Positions 1 through 5,661 of a stretch of DNA of 9,008 nt are shown here, one piece after another (within the stretch, counting starts at the first letter, position 1; each line of letters begins with the position of its first letter). Source of the stretch: Candidatus Sivonenia alaskensis PMM_0068. Its GTDB lineage: Bacteria > Cyanobacteriota > Cyanobacteriia > Gloeobacterales > PMM-0068. The notes below the pieces were generated by a model. That model was not told where the DNA came from, searched no databases, and saw nothing but the letters and a program-made list of their open reading frames with translations. Made by a program: the position numbers and the translations under genes. The stretch lies in the NCBI GenBank assembly GCA_949127685.1, contig CASBPW010000345.1, forward strand, positions 1 through 9,008, given 5' to 3'.

Positions 1-1159
1 CAAGCGCCCCCAACATCGTGGTCGGAGGAAGAGTAATCGGAGTTTCACCCTTAGCCAGCCGGGCGGCATTGGTTCCGGCAAGCCATCCGCCCGCCACCGC
101 AGGCGTGTATCCCTCCGTTCCGGTCAGTTGGCCCGCTGCCAAGATAGTAGGCGCTTTATGAAATTGTAGGGTCGGACGCAGGAGTCTAGGCGCACAGAGA
201 AAGGTGTTGCGATGCATAACCCCCAGGCGCACAAATTGAGCCGCTTCCAATCCAGGAATCATCCGGAATACCCGCTGTTGCTCGCCCCACTTTAGGTTCG
301 TTTGGAACCCCACCAGGTTCCAGAGCTTGCCTTGACGGTCCTCCATGCGTAGTTGGACCACTGCATAAGGCCAACGCCCCGTCCTTGGGTCATCCAGGCC
401 CACAGGCTTGAGCGGGCCATAGCGGAGGGATTCATAGCCCCGACGAGCAATTTCTTCCACGGGCAGACAGGCTTCAAAGAATTTTCGAGAGGCTGCGTCT
501 TCAAATTCTTTGAGGGGCGCTTGCTCGGCTTCAATAAGTGCTTCCCAGAAAGCTCCATACTCCGCCTCAGTCATCGGACAGTTCAAATAGGCTGCTTCTC
601 CCCGGTCATAGCGAGAAGCCAGAAAAGCCCGTCCAAGGTCGATAGAATCACCTTCGATAATCGGGCTTGCTGCATCAAAAAAGCTGAGATATTCCAGTCC
701 CGTAAATTGCTCCAGCGATTGAGCTAAAGGGTCACTGGTCAAAGGACCTGTTGCCAGAACCGTTATATTTTCTGAGGCACTGGAAGGAATCTGAGTGACT
801 TCTTCCCTCCGAAAATCAATCAGGGGATGATTTTCCAAGATTTCGGTGAGCTTTTGACTAAACACCGCCCGGTCTACGGCCAAGGCTCCTCCAGCGGGAA
901 CCGCATACTGATCGGCAACCCGAATCACCAAAGAACCCAAACGACGCAGTTCCTCTTTGAGTAAACCAGGGGCTCGGTCACTCCCCAAAGCGCCAAAAGA
1001 ATTGGAACAAACCAACTCTGCTACATGCTCGGTATGGTGCGCGGGGCTCTGGCGGAGAGGACGCATTTCTGAAAGGATCACAGGGACTCCGGCCTGAGCA
1101 ATTTGCCAAGCACATTCTGTCCCGGCCAAACCAGCACCAATGACCCTTACGGTAGCCAT
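1..1159 (-). CDS. trmFO: TrmFO, folate-dependent tRNA (uracil-54-C5)-methyltransferase (3' end cut by window edge)
   Basis: Reading the minus strand from ATG at 1159-1157 gives 386 uninterrupted codons to the window edge; I translated it by hand because the stop lies outside. The family makes ribothymidine (m5U54) in the T-loop of tRNA in the cytoplasm, using methylene-tetrahydrofolate and FAD/NAD(P)H. Visible marks: FAD-binding VIGAGLAG (residues 6-13), EMRP (31-34), TPAHH-like SPAHH (38-42), ELVCSNSFG with the conserved Cys51, GLLKEE (65-70), a second conserved Cys231 in FFEACLPVEE, GPLKPVGLDDPRTG (248-261), the NLVGFQTNLKWGEQ block (281-294), GVMHRNTF (313-320) and the C-terminal AAGQLTGTEGY (341-351). 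Family members are about 435-470 residues, so roughly 50-80 C-terminal residues are missing at the left edge. No frameshift is visible. It is divergent from pilD and has no functional link to the pilus genes. The start is fixed by the N-terminal FAD motif; the ribosome site is weak (GTAGG about 6 nt upstream). Confidence 0.96.
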   Translation of the reverse strand, partial: MATVRVIGAGLAGTECAWQIAQAGVPVILSEMRPLRQSPAHHTEHVAELVCSNSFGALGSDRAPGLLKEELRRLGSLVIRVADQYAVPAGGALAVDRAVFSQKLTEILENHPLIDFRREEVTQIPSSASENITVLATGPLTSDPLAQSLEQFTGLEYLSFFDAASPIIEGDSIDLGRAFLASRYDRGEAAYLNCPMTEAEYGAFWEALIEAEQAPLKEFEDAASRKFFEACLPVEEIARRGYESLRYGPLKPVGLDDPRTGRWPYAVVQLRMEDRQGKLWNLVGFQTNLKWGEQQRVFRMIPGLEAAQFVRLGVMHRNTFLCAPRLLRPTLQFHKAPTILAAGQLTGTEGYTPAVAGGWLAGTNAARLAKGETPITLPPTTMLGAL

Positions 1160-1187
1160 GTATACCTACGGATTACTTCGCCCCAGA

Positions 1188-1193
1188 ATTATA
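1188..1193 (-). promoter_or_regulatory. Candidate -10 box of trmFO
   Basis: The minus strand reads a perfect TATAAT here, 28 nt before the trmFO start codon. A matching -35 is poor: with a 17-nt spacer the hexamer is TTCATG (plus positions 1211-1216). Position and direction fit trmFO. Assigned on motif match alone; the AT-rich context raises the chance of coincidence. Confidence 0.35.
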
Positions 1194-1242
1194 AGTTATG
1201 GGGCCAAATCCATGAACCCGTCGTTAGGTACTCCGTACATTT

Positions 1243-1267
1243 TGGTATTTCTACCTGGTATTTCTAC
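1243..1267. repeat. 12-bp direct repeat TGGTATTTCTAC x2 upstream of pilD
   Basis: TGGTATTTCTAC occurs exactly at 1243-1254 and again at 1256-1267, separated by one C, giving a 13-bp period. It lies 51-75 bp before the pilD start and just upstream of the TACACT box at 1280-1285, that is, where a -35 region or a regulator site would sit. It could be a tandem operator or a simple slippage duplication. Confidence 0.6.
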
Positions 1268-1279
1268 GGACCTAGTGGG

Positions 1280-1285
1280 TACACT
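1280..1285 (+). promoter_or_regulatory. Candidate -10 box of pilD
   Basis: TACACT matches the cyanobacterial -10 form TAN3T and lies 33 nt before the pilD ATG. No good -35 hexamer is seen 16-18 nt upstream; that place is occupied by the second copy of the direct repeat. The surrounding GGTACACTGA (1278-1287) is repeated exactly in front of argC (7783-7792). Assignment is tentative. Confidence 0.3.
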
Positions 1286-1318
1286 GAAGGACACTTCTAG
1301 TCAAGTATCAAGGGCTTT

Positions 1319-2161
1319 ATGGGCGTTGCAGACTTAGCATCGCTGATTCTCTGGGGAGCAGTGGGGGCTTGCGTGGGCAGTTTTGTCAATGTTGTCGCCT
1401 ATCGTTTACCTTTGGGCATCTCCTTGGTATACCCAGCTTCCCGCTGTCCTTCTTGCCATAGCGCCTTAGGCCCTACGGAGAACGTACCTATTTTAGGTTG
1501 GCTTCTCCTGAGAGGGCGCTGTAAGAGCTGCCAAGCTCCTATTTCAGCGCGTTATCCCCTGATAGAAGCGCTCATGGCTCTTCTATTCATGGGAGTAGCC
1601 CTATGGATGCAGAATTCGCTGGGAAACGTGGGTACGTCCTCCGGCTGGGGGGCAGTGATTGGCTATTCCCTCTGGATCGCCGCCCTGGTCTCTTTGGCCC
1701 TGGTGGACTGGGACACGATGGAATTGCCCGATGAAATCACCCGTCCCTTTGTAGCCCTCGGGGTGCTTTTCCATACTTTGGTTCCACTTCTGGCTACCGA
1801 TGATGGTAATCAAGCTTCTATAGGCTTGATGCAGAGCCTCTGGGGAATTGTCTTTGCCCTAGGGCTATTTGATGTCCTCTCTTACGGCAGTGAAAAGCTC
1901 TTGGGCAAAGAAGGCATGGGAGGTGGGGATGCTAAACTTGCAGCGATGCTAGGAGCTTGGCTCGGTTGGCAGGGACTCCTCGTCGCTCTTGCCGTCGGTT
2001 TTCTCTCAGGAGCTTTGGGAGGGGTGCTGGCAATGACCTTGAAATGGATAAAACAGGGAGAAGTTTTTCCTTTTGGTCCATTTTTAGTCTTTGGGGGAAT
2101 AGTAAGCTTATTCGCCCAAGATGTTTTAGTCAGTAGCTATCTCAACTTGATTGGATGGTGA
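1319..2161 (+). CDS. pilD: Prepilin peptidase / N-methyltransferase PilD (type IV leader peptidase)
   Basis: A 280-residue polytopic inner-membrane aspartic protease that cuts the leader of type IV prepilins and methylates the new N-terminus. The N-terminal A24 domain shows GSFVNVVAYRLP (20-31) and two CxxC pairs, Cys43/Cys46 and Cys68/Cys71, the zinc-type site of bifunctional PilD enzymes, followed by ARYPLIEAL (77-85). The peptidase part has the first aspartate region LVDWDTMELPDEIT (D130/D132, LPD at 136-138) and the GxGD motif GGGDAKL with Asp204. Hydrophobic stretches throughout suggest seven or eight membrane spans. Length is normal (about 260-290). The start is secure: an in-frame TAG lies at 1298-1300 and AAGGG sits 4 nt before the ATG. 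It stands upstream of the pilM operon on the same strand with a 176-bp gap, so it may have its own transcript. Substrates (pilins, other pseudopilins) are not in the window. Confidence 0.97.
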   Translation: MGVADLASLILWGAVGACVGSFVNVVAYRLPLGISLVYPASRCPSCHSALGPTENVPILGWLLLRGRCKSCQAPISARYPLIEALMALLFMGVALWMQNSLGNVGTSSGWGAVIGYSLWIAALVSLALVDWDTMELPDEITRPFVALGVLFHTLVPLLATDDGNQASIGLMQSLWGIVFALGLFDVLSYGSEKLLGKEGMGGGDAKLAAMLGAWLGWQGLLVALAVGFLSGALGGVLAMTLKWIKQGEVFPFGPFLVFGGIVSLFAQDVLVSSYLNLIGW

Positions 2162-2228
2162 GGGCGCTACAGTGGGTAAAAAGCTGTGAACCAATTGCTT
2201 TCTTTCCGAAAGGATTTGTAGCAAATAA

Positions 2229-2263
2229 GTTCACCAAGCTGGGTTCATAAAGCTGGTAGTTCA
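2229..2263. repeat. Short interspersed repeats (GTTCA x3, AAGCTGG x2) between pilD and pilM
   Basis: GTTCA occurs at 2229-2233, 2243-2247 and 2259-2263 (14- and 16-nt steps), with AAGCTGG at 2236-2242 and 2250-2256. An upstream TGAACC (2187-2192) is the reverse complement of GGTTCA at 2242-2247, so a long-range stem is possible. This lies in the pilM leader region and may be regulatory, but the units are short enough to be chance. No clear promoter was found here; TATACG at 2295-2300 is the best -10-like hexamer. Confidence 0.3.
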
Positions 2264-2318
2264 AAAGTCGATCTATCAGCGCTATCACTAAACGTATACG
2301 GTGTGGGAAATGTCCTCT

Positions 2319-2326
2319 GAGTGGGG
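2319..2326 (+). promoter_or_regulatory. Ribosome binding site that favours the GTG start of pilM
   Basis: The purine-rich GAGTGGGG ends 11 nt before GTG 2338. It is only 2 nt from the alternative TTG 2329, too close to serve it. This supports starting pilM at the GTG, which also gives the usual short N-terminus. Confidence 0.45.
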
Positions 2327-2337
2327 TTTTGTGTAGG

Positions 2338-3450
2338 GTGGAAAACATTTTCAAGAAATTACTTCCTCGCCGTGGCGGCTCTGGCTTAGGCATCGAAATT
2401 ACGCAGGACCAAATTACGGTAGCGCAATTGGTGCGTAGGGCTGGACAGCAATACGACCTGAAGCATTTGGTCAGTGCCCCAACCCCATCAGGAGCTGTAG
2501 TGGAGGGCCGGGTCGAAGATACTGCGGCCGTTTCAGCTATCCTTCAAGATTTGTTCCAAAGTAACAATATCAAGGCCAAACAAGTCGCCACGGCTATTCC
2601 AACCCGTGAGGCGGTTATCCGCCTGATTCCTCTACCGGCGGACCTCCAAGCGGCTGAGTTGAGAGAGGTCGTCCTCAATCAAGAAGCTGAGCTCTACCTA
2701 CCCTTCCCTCGGAACGAAGCCTACGTAGACTATCAACCTTTAGAAGAAGTGGTAGACCCCGATGGAGTGCGTAGGCAAGAAGTTCTCCTGACCGCAGCAC
2801 CACGCTCCATTGTGGAAAGCTATATCCAGGCCATAGAGCAGGCTGATCTCACCCCCCAAGTGGTTGATATTTCCAGCTTTGCCCTGATTCGAGCCGTCCG
2901 TTCTAAACTCTTGGAGTTTTCTCCTGAAGAAGCCCTGGCCCTGGTGGTGATCCAGGCAGAAGCAACAGAACTCAGCATCTTGGTGAAGGGGATCCCTCGG
3001 TTCACGCGGACCATTCCGATCGGCACCTGGGAATTCAAAGAAACGTTGAGTAGAGCTTTAGACCTTCCACCCGGCCAAGCAGCTAGTTTGTTGCAGAGCC
3101 TTACCCCTCCCTTGAGCAGTCAGAGCAAAGGTAATACGGATGACCAGTCTTTCTCCGGACGCGGACAGGCAGCCTTGCGTAGAATTCTTACGGAACTAAC
3201 CGAAGAGATTCAGCGGTCTTTAGACTTTTACCTTTCTCAGGGAGAGGTCGCTCCTTTGTCGCAACTTTTGTTGGCTGGCCCTGGAGCGACCATGAACCAG
3301 ATGGATCAATATCTTTCCCAACGCCTCAACCTCCCTGCTACCCGCTTGGATCCGGTCTCAATTTTGGCGCTACCGGACAATATCGCCGTTGCAGAAGAGA
3401 TCCGCCCCTCTATCGGCACGGTGCTTGGTTTGGGTCTCAGGAATTTATAG
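2338..3450 (+). CDS. pilM: Type IV pilus assembly protein PilM (actin-like ATPase)
   Basis: A 370-residue cytoplasmic protein of the FtsA/actin fold that binds the N-terminal tail of PilN and links the inner-membrane alignment complex to the pilus motor. Visible: a short start MENIFKKLLPRR, then the first nucleotide-binding loop GLGIEIT (16-22), a central RTIPIGTWEFKETLSRAL segment (224-241), an EIQRSLDFYL helix (290-299), the second phosphate loop region LLLAGPGATMNQM (310-322), LNLPATRLDP (330-339) and the closing SIGTVLGLGLRNL (358-370), all in the order of the PilM family. No signal or membrane segment is present. The frame can be extended 9 bases upstream to TTG 2329, adding MCR, but GTG 2338 fits both the ribosome site and the family N-terminus. 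A 22-nt gap follows before pilN. First gene of the pilMNO-P-like-Q operon. Confidence 0.95.
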   Translation: MENIFKKLLPRRGGSGLGIEITQDQITVAQLVRRAGQQYDLKHLVSAPTPSGAVVEGRVEDTAAVSAILQDLFQSNNIKAKQVATAIPTREAVIRLIPLPADLQAAELREVVLNQEAELYLPFPRNEAYVDYQPLEEVVDPDGVRRQEVLLTAAPRSIVESYIQAIEQADLTPQVVDISSFALIRAVRSKLLEFSPEEALALVVIQAEATELSILVKGIPRFTRTIPIGTWEFKETLSRALDLPPGQAASLLQSLTPPLSSQSKGNTDDQSFSGRGQAALRRILTELTEEIQRSLDFYLSQGEVAPLSQLLLAGPGATMNQMDQYLSQRLNLPATRLDPVSILALPDNIAVAEEIRPSIGTVLGLGLRNL

Positions 3451-3472
3451 AAAGGAGTAGCCAGTAGTCAAC

Positions 3473-4171
3473 ATGTTTGTACCTGAAATTAATTTCCTCA
3501 AAGACCGAAACCCTGATACCAATGGGATGAATTTTGGTGATGAGTTCGGCGGGGAAGACAACAATAATACTCCTCTAATGCTGGCAGCCGCGATTCCTCT
3601 AGCCATTTTGGTCTTGGCTGCAGGAAGCTATGTCTACTTCGGAGGACAGCTCGCCAGTAAGCAAAATGACCTCAAAACCCTAACCGCTGACGTTTCTACC
3701 CTGGAAGGTCAGTTGACAGGGTTGCGCAATCAACAGCAAGAACTCCAGGAAAAACGCGACCAAGTTCAGGCCGTTATTGGTCTTTATGACCTATCAAGGC
3801 CTTGGTCCAGTGTGGTGGAAGATATTCGTCGCAAAGTACCCCAGGGAGTCTGGCTCGAAGATTTTTCAACCACAGCAGGGGCGGACGCGAGCAAAGAAGA
3901 TGTGCTCAAAGTCAAGGGAAAAGCTTTGCAGTTCCAGCAGGTAGCCAATTTCAAGCTCACCCTAGAACGGTCTCCCTTCATTGCGCGGGTAGACCTAGGA
4001 GAAGCCAATCTGAACGAAGCCAACAAGGACCAGCCCGCTACGGTTAGTTACTCAATGGATGTCAACCTAAAAAAGCAAAAGCTGGATGAAGTCCGCAAAA
4101 CCTTAGAAGAGACTAATTCCGTTGGCTTGCTCGAAAAATTGCGTCGCTTACAACAGGAGAGTATCCGATGA
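3473..4171 (+). CDS. pilN: Type IV pilus inner-membrane alignment protein PilN
   Basis: A 232-residue bitopic inner-membrane protein. The cytoplasmic N-terminus carries PEINFLKDR (4-12), the cyanobacterial version of the I-N-L-L-P motif that PilM grips. Next come an acidic, Asn/Gly-rich linker (13-34), one membrane span (about 35-57), a coiled-coil (60-105, rich in Q, L and K) and a small periplasmic ferredoxin-like domain starting around RPWSSVVEDIRRKVPQGVWLEDF (109-131) that pairs with PilO. The C-terminal 30 residues (203-232) are highly charged and probably helical. Ribosome site AGGAG (3453-3457) is rather far, 15 nt from the ATG; no better in-frame start fits the motif. The stop TGA overlaps the pilO ATG by 4 nt (ATGA), pointing to translational coupling and matched amounts of the two partners. 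Confidence 0.93.
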   Translation: MFVPEINFLKDRNPDTNGMNFGDEFGGEDNNNTPLMLAAAIPLAILVLAAGSYVYFGGQLASKQNDLKTLTADVSTLEGQLTGLRNQQQELQEKRDQVQAVIGLYDLSRPWSSVVEDIRRKVPQGVWLEDFSTTAGADASKEDVLKVKGKALQFQQVANFKLTLERSPFIARVDLGEANLNEANKDQPATVSYSMDVNLKKQKLDEVRKTLEETNSVGLLEKLRRLQQESIR

Positions 4172-4878
4172 CTACCAACACTAAATTGTTTGGCTTAGAC
4201 CTGGACCAAAAGACCCTCGCGCTTCTAGGTGGGGTTGGTGGGGCCTTGGTGATTGGAGTGCTCGCCTACAATCTAATTTCTCCGCTCTATACCCAGAACC
4301 AAGAACTCCAGAGCCAAATTGACCAGAAAACCCAGGAAAAAGTGACCAAGACGCAAGAACTAAGTAGCCTTGCTACCGTTCCAGCAGAGTTAAATCGCGT
4401 CAATTCGACTTTTAGTAGGATCGCTGGCTCCATTCCTAAGAATTTTGATATCTCTACCTTGCTGATTGATACCACTCGGATTGTAGAGGGGGCCGGGGCC
4501 AAATTGGTGAAGTTCACGCCAGGGCAAACTACCGCAACCCAGGAAGTACAAGGGCTAAATAATCTCCAGAAAGTAGTCAATAAAGTCAGCTTTAAGGGGA
4601 CTTTCCCGCAAGCCCTAAAGGTCTTGCAGGATGTTGAGCGGTTAGAGCAACTGCTCAGAATCGAGAATTTATCCCTCAAGCCCATTGTGCAGAAGGAAAG
4701 AGCAGACTTGCTGCAAGTGGATTTTGATTTAGTGGCCTATCTCCTGAGTGATACTCCTGCTGTCGGGAATGCTAGTGCAACAGCACCTGCATCGCAGGAG
4801 GCAAAATCTTCATCTCCTTCTGCTACTTCTAAGACTCCCATTCCGGCTCCGACCAGTTCTTCCACCCCATCAAAATAA
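4168..4878 (+). CDS. pilO: Type IV pilus inner-membrane alignment protein PilO
   Basis: A 236-residue bitopic protein: short cytoplasmic start, membrane span about 17-40 (LALLGGVGGALVIGVLAY region), coiled-coil (42-70, QNQELQSQIDQKTQEK), then a periplasmic domain with IPKNFDISTLLIDT (89-102), FTPGQ (116-120) and the conserved FKGTFPQALKVLQDVERLEQLLRIENLSL (142-170), a PilO hallmark. It forms a heterodimer with PilN that positions the PilM-side machinery and the secretin. Residues about 195-236 form a Ser/Ala/Pro/Thr-rich tail that looks disordered. AGGAG (4155-4159) is 8 nt before the ATG, a good ribosome site, and the start overlaps the pilN stop. The next gene follows after 12 nt. Confidence 0.93.
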   Translation: MTTNTKLFGLDLDQKTLALLGGVGGALVIGVLAYNLISPLYTQNQELQSQIDQKTQEKVTKTQELSSLATVPAELNRVNSTFSRIAGSIPKNFDISTLLIDTTRIVEGAGAKLVKFTPGQTTATQEVQGLNNLQKVVNKVSFKGTFPQALKVLQDVERLEQLLRIENLSLKPIVQKERADLLQVDFDLVAYLLSDTPAVGNASATAPASQEAKSSSPSATSKTPIPAPTSSSTPSK

Positions 4879-4890
4879 CAACAAACTTCT

Positions 4891-5631
4891 ATGAACGACC
4901 AAGATTTTGATTTCCAAGTTTCACAGGATCCAAAAGACCCTAAATCACAGGTCAGCCCAGTACTCTGGGCAGCCTTGGGCGTGACCTTAGTGCTTGCAGG
5001 AGGTTATTACTTTTGGAGTAGTCCTGACAGCACCGCCGCCCCTGCGATTGAAGCCTCTGCGCCTAACCGCGTAGAAGCGCCAGCAACCGCTACGGTGCCA
5101 ACAGTAGCAAATACATCTCCGCCTGCTAATGCGGCCTTGGCAACACCAGCAGAGGCAAGTTCTGCCCCCAGCATAGCGCCTACGCCTATTAGCGCGACCC
5201 CAGTGGCTTCTCGTTCTGGAGCTTTGATTCCTTCTTCCAATACCCAATTCTTGACCAACCAGGCGATCAAGGGTGCAGGGAGGGCAGACCCATTCAAAAG
5301 CGCAGCCGCTTCCATTCCTGCTCCTCCTCTCCTGCCTAAACTTCTCCTTCCTCCTTCGCTTCTTCCCCCTGAGAACAAAACGGCAGCGATTAGTCCCGAA
5401 ACCCCACCCGCTCCGGTAGCCGTTACCGTTCCCCTCAAAGGCATTTTTCAGGTGCAGCAAGATGCCTACGTAGTGATTGGCCATGAAGGGGGAGATGAGA
5501 TTCTCAGGGCCGGAGATTACCTCGACAGTCCAGATCAAGTGCAAGTCGTCCTTGTCTCTCCCTCAGCTCGCACTGTCACCTTCCGGGAGAAGGGTAAAGA
5601 TATCGTCCGCAATGTAGAAGCTAATCCCTAA
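4891..5631 (+). CDS. PilP/GspC-like transmembrane protein between pilO and pilQ
   Basis: A 246-residue protein I cannot match to a named cyanobacterial gene with certainty. It shows an acidic cytoplasmic start (1-20), one membrane span (about 23-42), a long Ala/Pro/Ser/Thr-rich linker (44-125), the motif GRADPF (130-135), a Pro/Leu-rich stretch (143-160), a second Pro-rich linker, then a compact C-terminal domain with VPLKGIFQVQQDAYVVI (180-196), EILRAGDYLD (203-212) and three more predicted beta strands to residue 242. R-x-DPF followed by L-K-G-I-F and a GD turn is the layout of PilP and of the GspC HR domain, which bind the secretin N-terminal domains. Unlike proteobacterial PilP it has no lipobox Cys; the anchor is a transmembrane helix, as in GspC. 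Its place between pilO and pilQ is that of pilP (or of PilW in Thermus). No clear Shine-Dalgarno precedes its ATG, so it may rely on coupling to pilO 12 nt upstream. The family call is inference from motif and position. Confidence 0.75.
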   Translation: MNDQDFDFQVSQDPKDPKSQVSPVLWAALGVTLVLAGGYYFWSSPDSTAAPAIEASAPNRVEAPATATVPTVANTSPPANAALATPAEASSAPSIAPTPISATPVASRSGALIPSSNTQFLTNQAIKGAGRADPFKSAAASIPAPPLLPKLLLPPSLLPPENKTAAISPETPPAPVAVTVPLKGIFQVQQDAYVVIGHEGGDEILRAGDYLDSPDQVQVVLVSPSARTVTFREKGKDIVRNVEANP

Positions 5632-5647
5632 TTTTTAACCGTCTGTT

Positions 5648-5651
5648 GGAG
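5648..5651 (+). promoter_or_regulatory. Ribosome binding site that decides the pilQ start
   Basis: GGAG within TTGGAGA lies 10 nt before ATG 5662 but only 1 nt before the in-frame TTG 5653, so the ATG is the likely start. The ATG also gives a standard signal peptide. Confidence 0.6.
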
Positions 5652-5661
5652 ATTGATTGAC

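Noticed and set aside
353..727. Plus-strand 124-aa open frame
   Set aside because: Antisense to the conserved core of trmFO, which translates without interruption.
1103..1337. Two short plus-strand frames in the trmFO-pilD gap
   Set aside because: They overlap the trmFO 5' end and the pilD start, lack ribosome sites and have no recognisable content.
2329..2337. TTG 2329 as the pilM start
   Set aside because: Its ribosome site would be 2 nt away and it adds MCR, which the family lacks; GTG 2338 fits better, though the TTG cannot be excluded.
2142..2393. Minus-strand 83-aa frame across the pilD-pilM gap
   Set aside because: Overlaps the ends of both flanking genes and has no motif; the gap looks regulatory.
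4987..5544. Long minus-strand open frames (185 and 145 aa) opposite the PilP-like gene
   Set aside because: They mirror the Ala/Pro/Ser-rich coding bias of the plus strand, giving Arg- and Gly-rich translations without domains or ribosome sites.
5653..5661. TTG 5653 as the pilQ start
   Set aside because: GGAG is only 1 nt upstream; ATG 5662 has proper spacing and gives a normal signal peptide.
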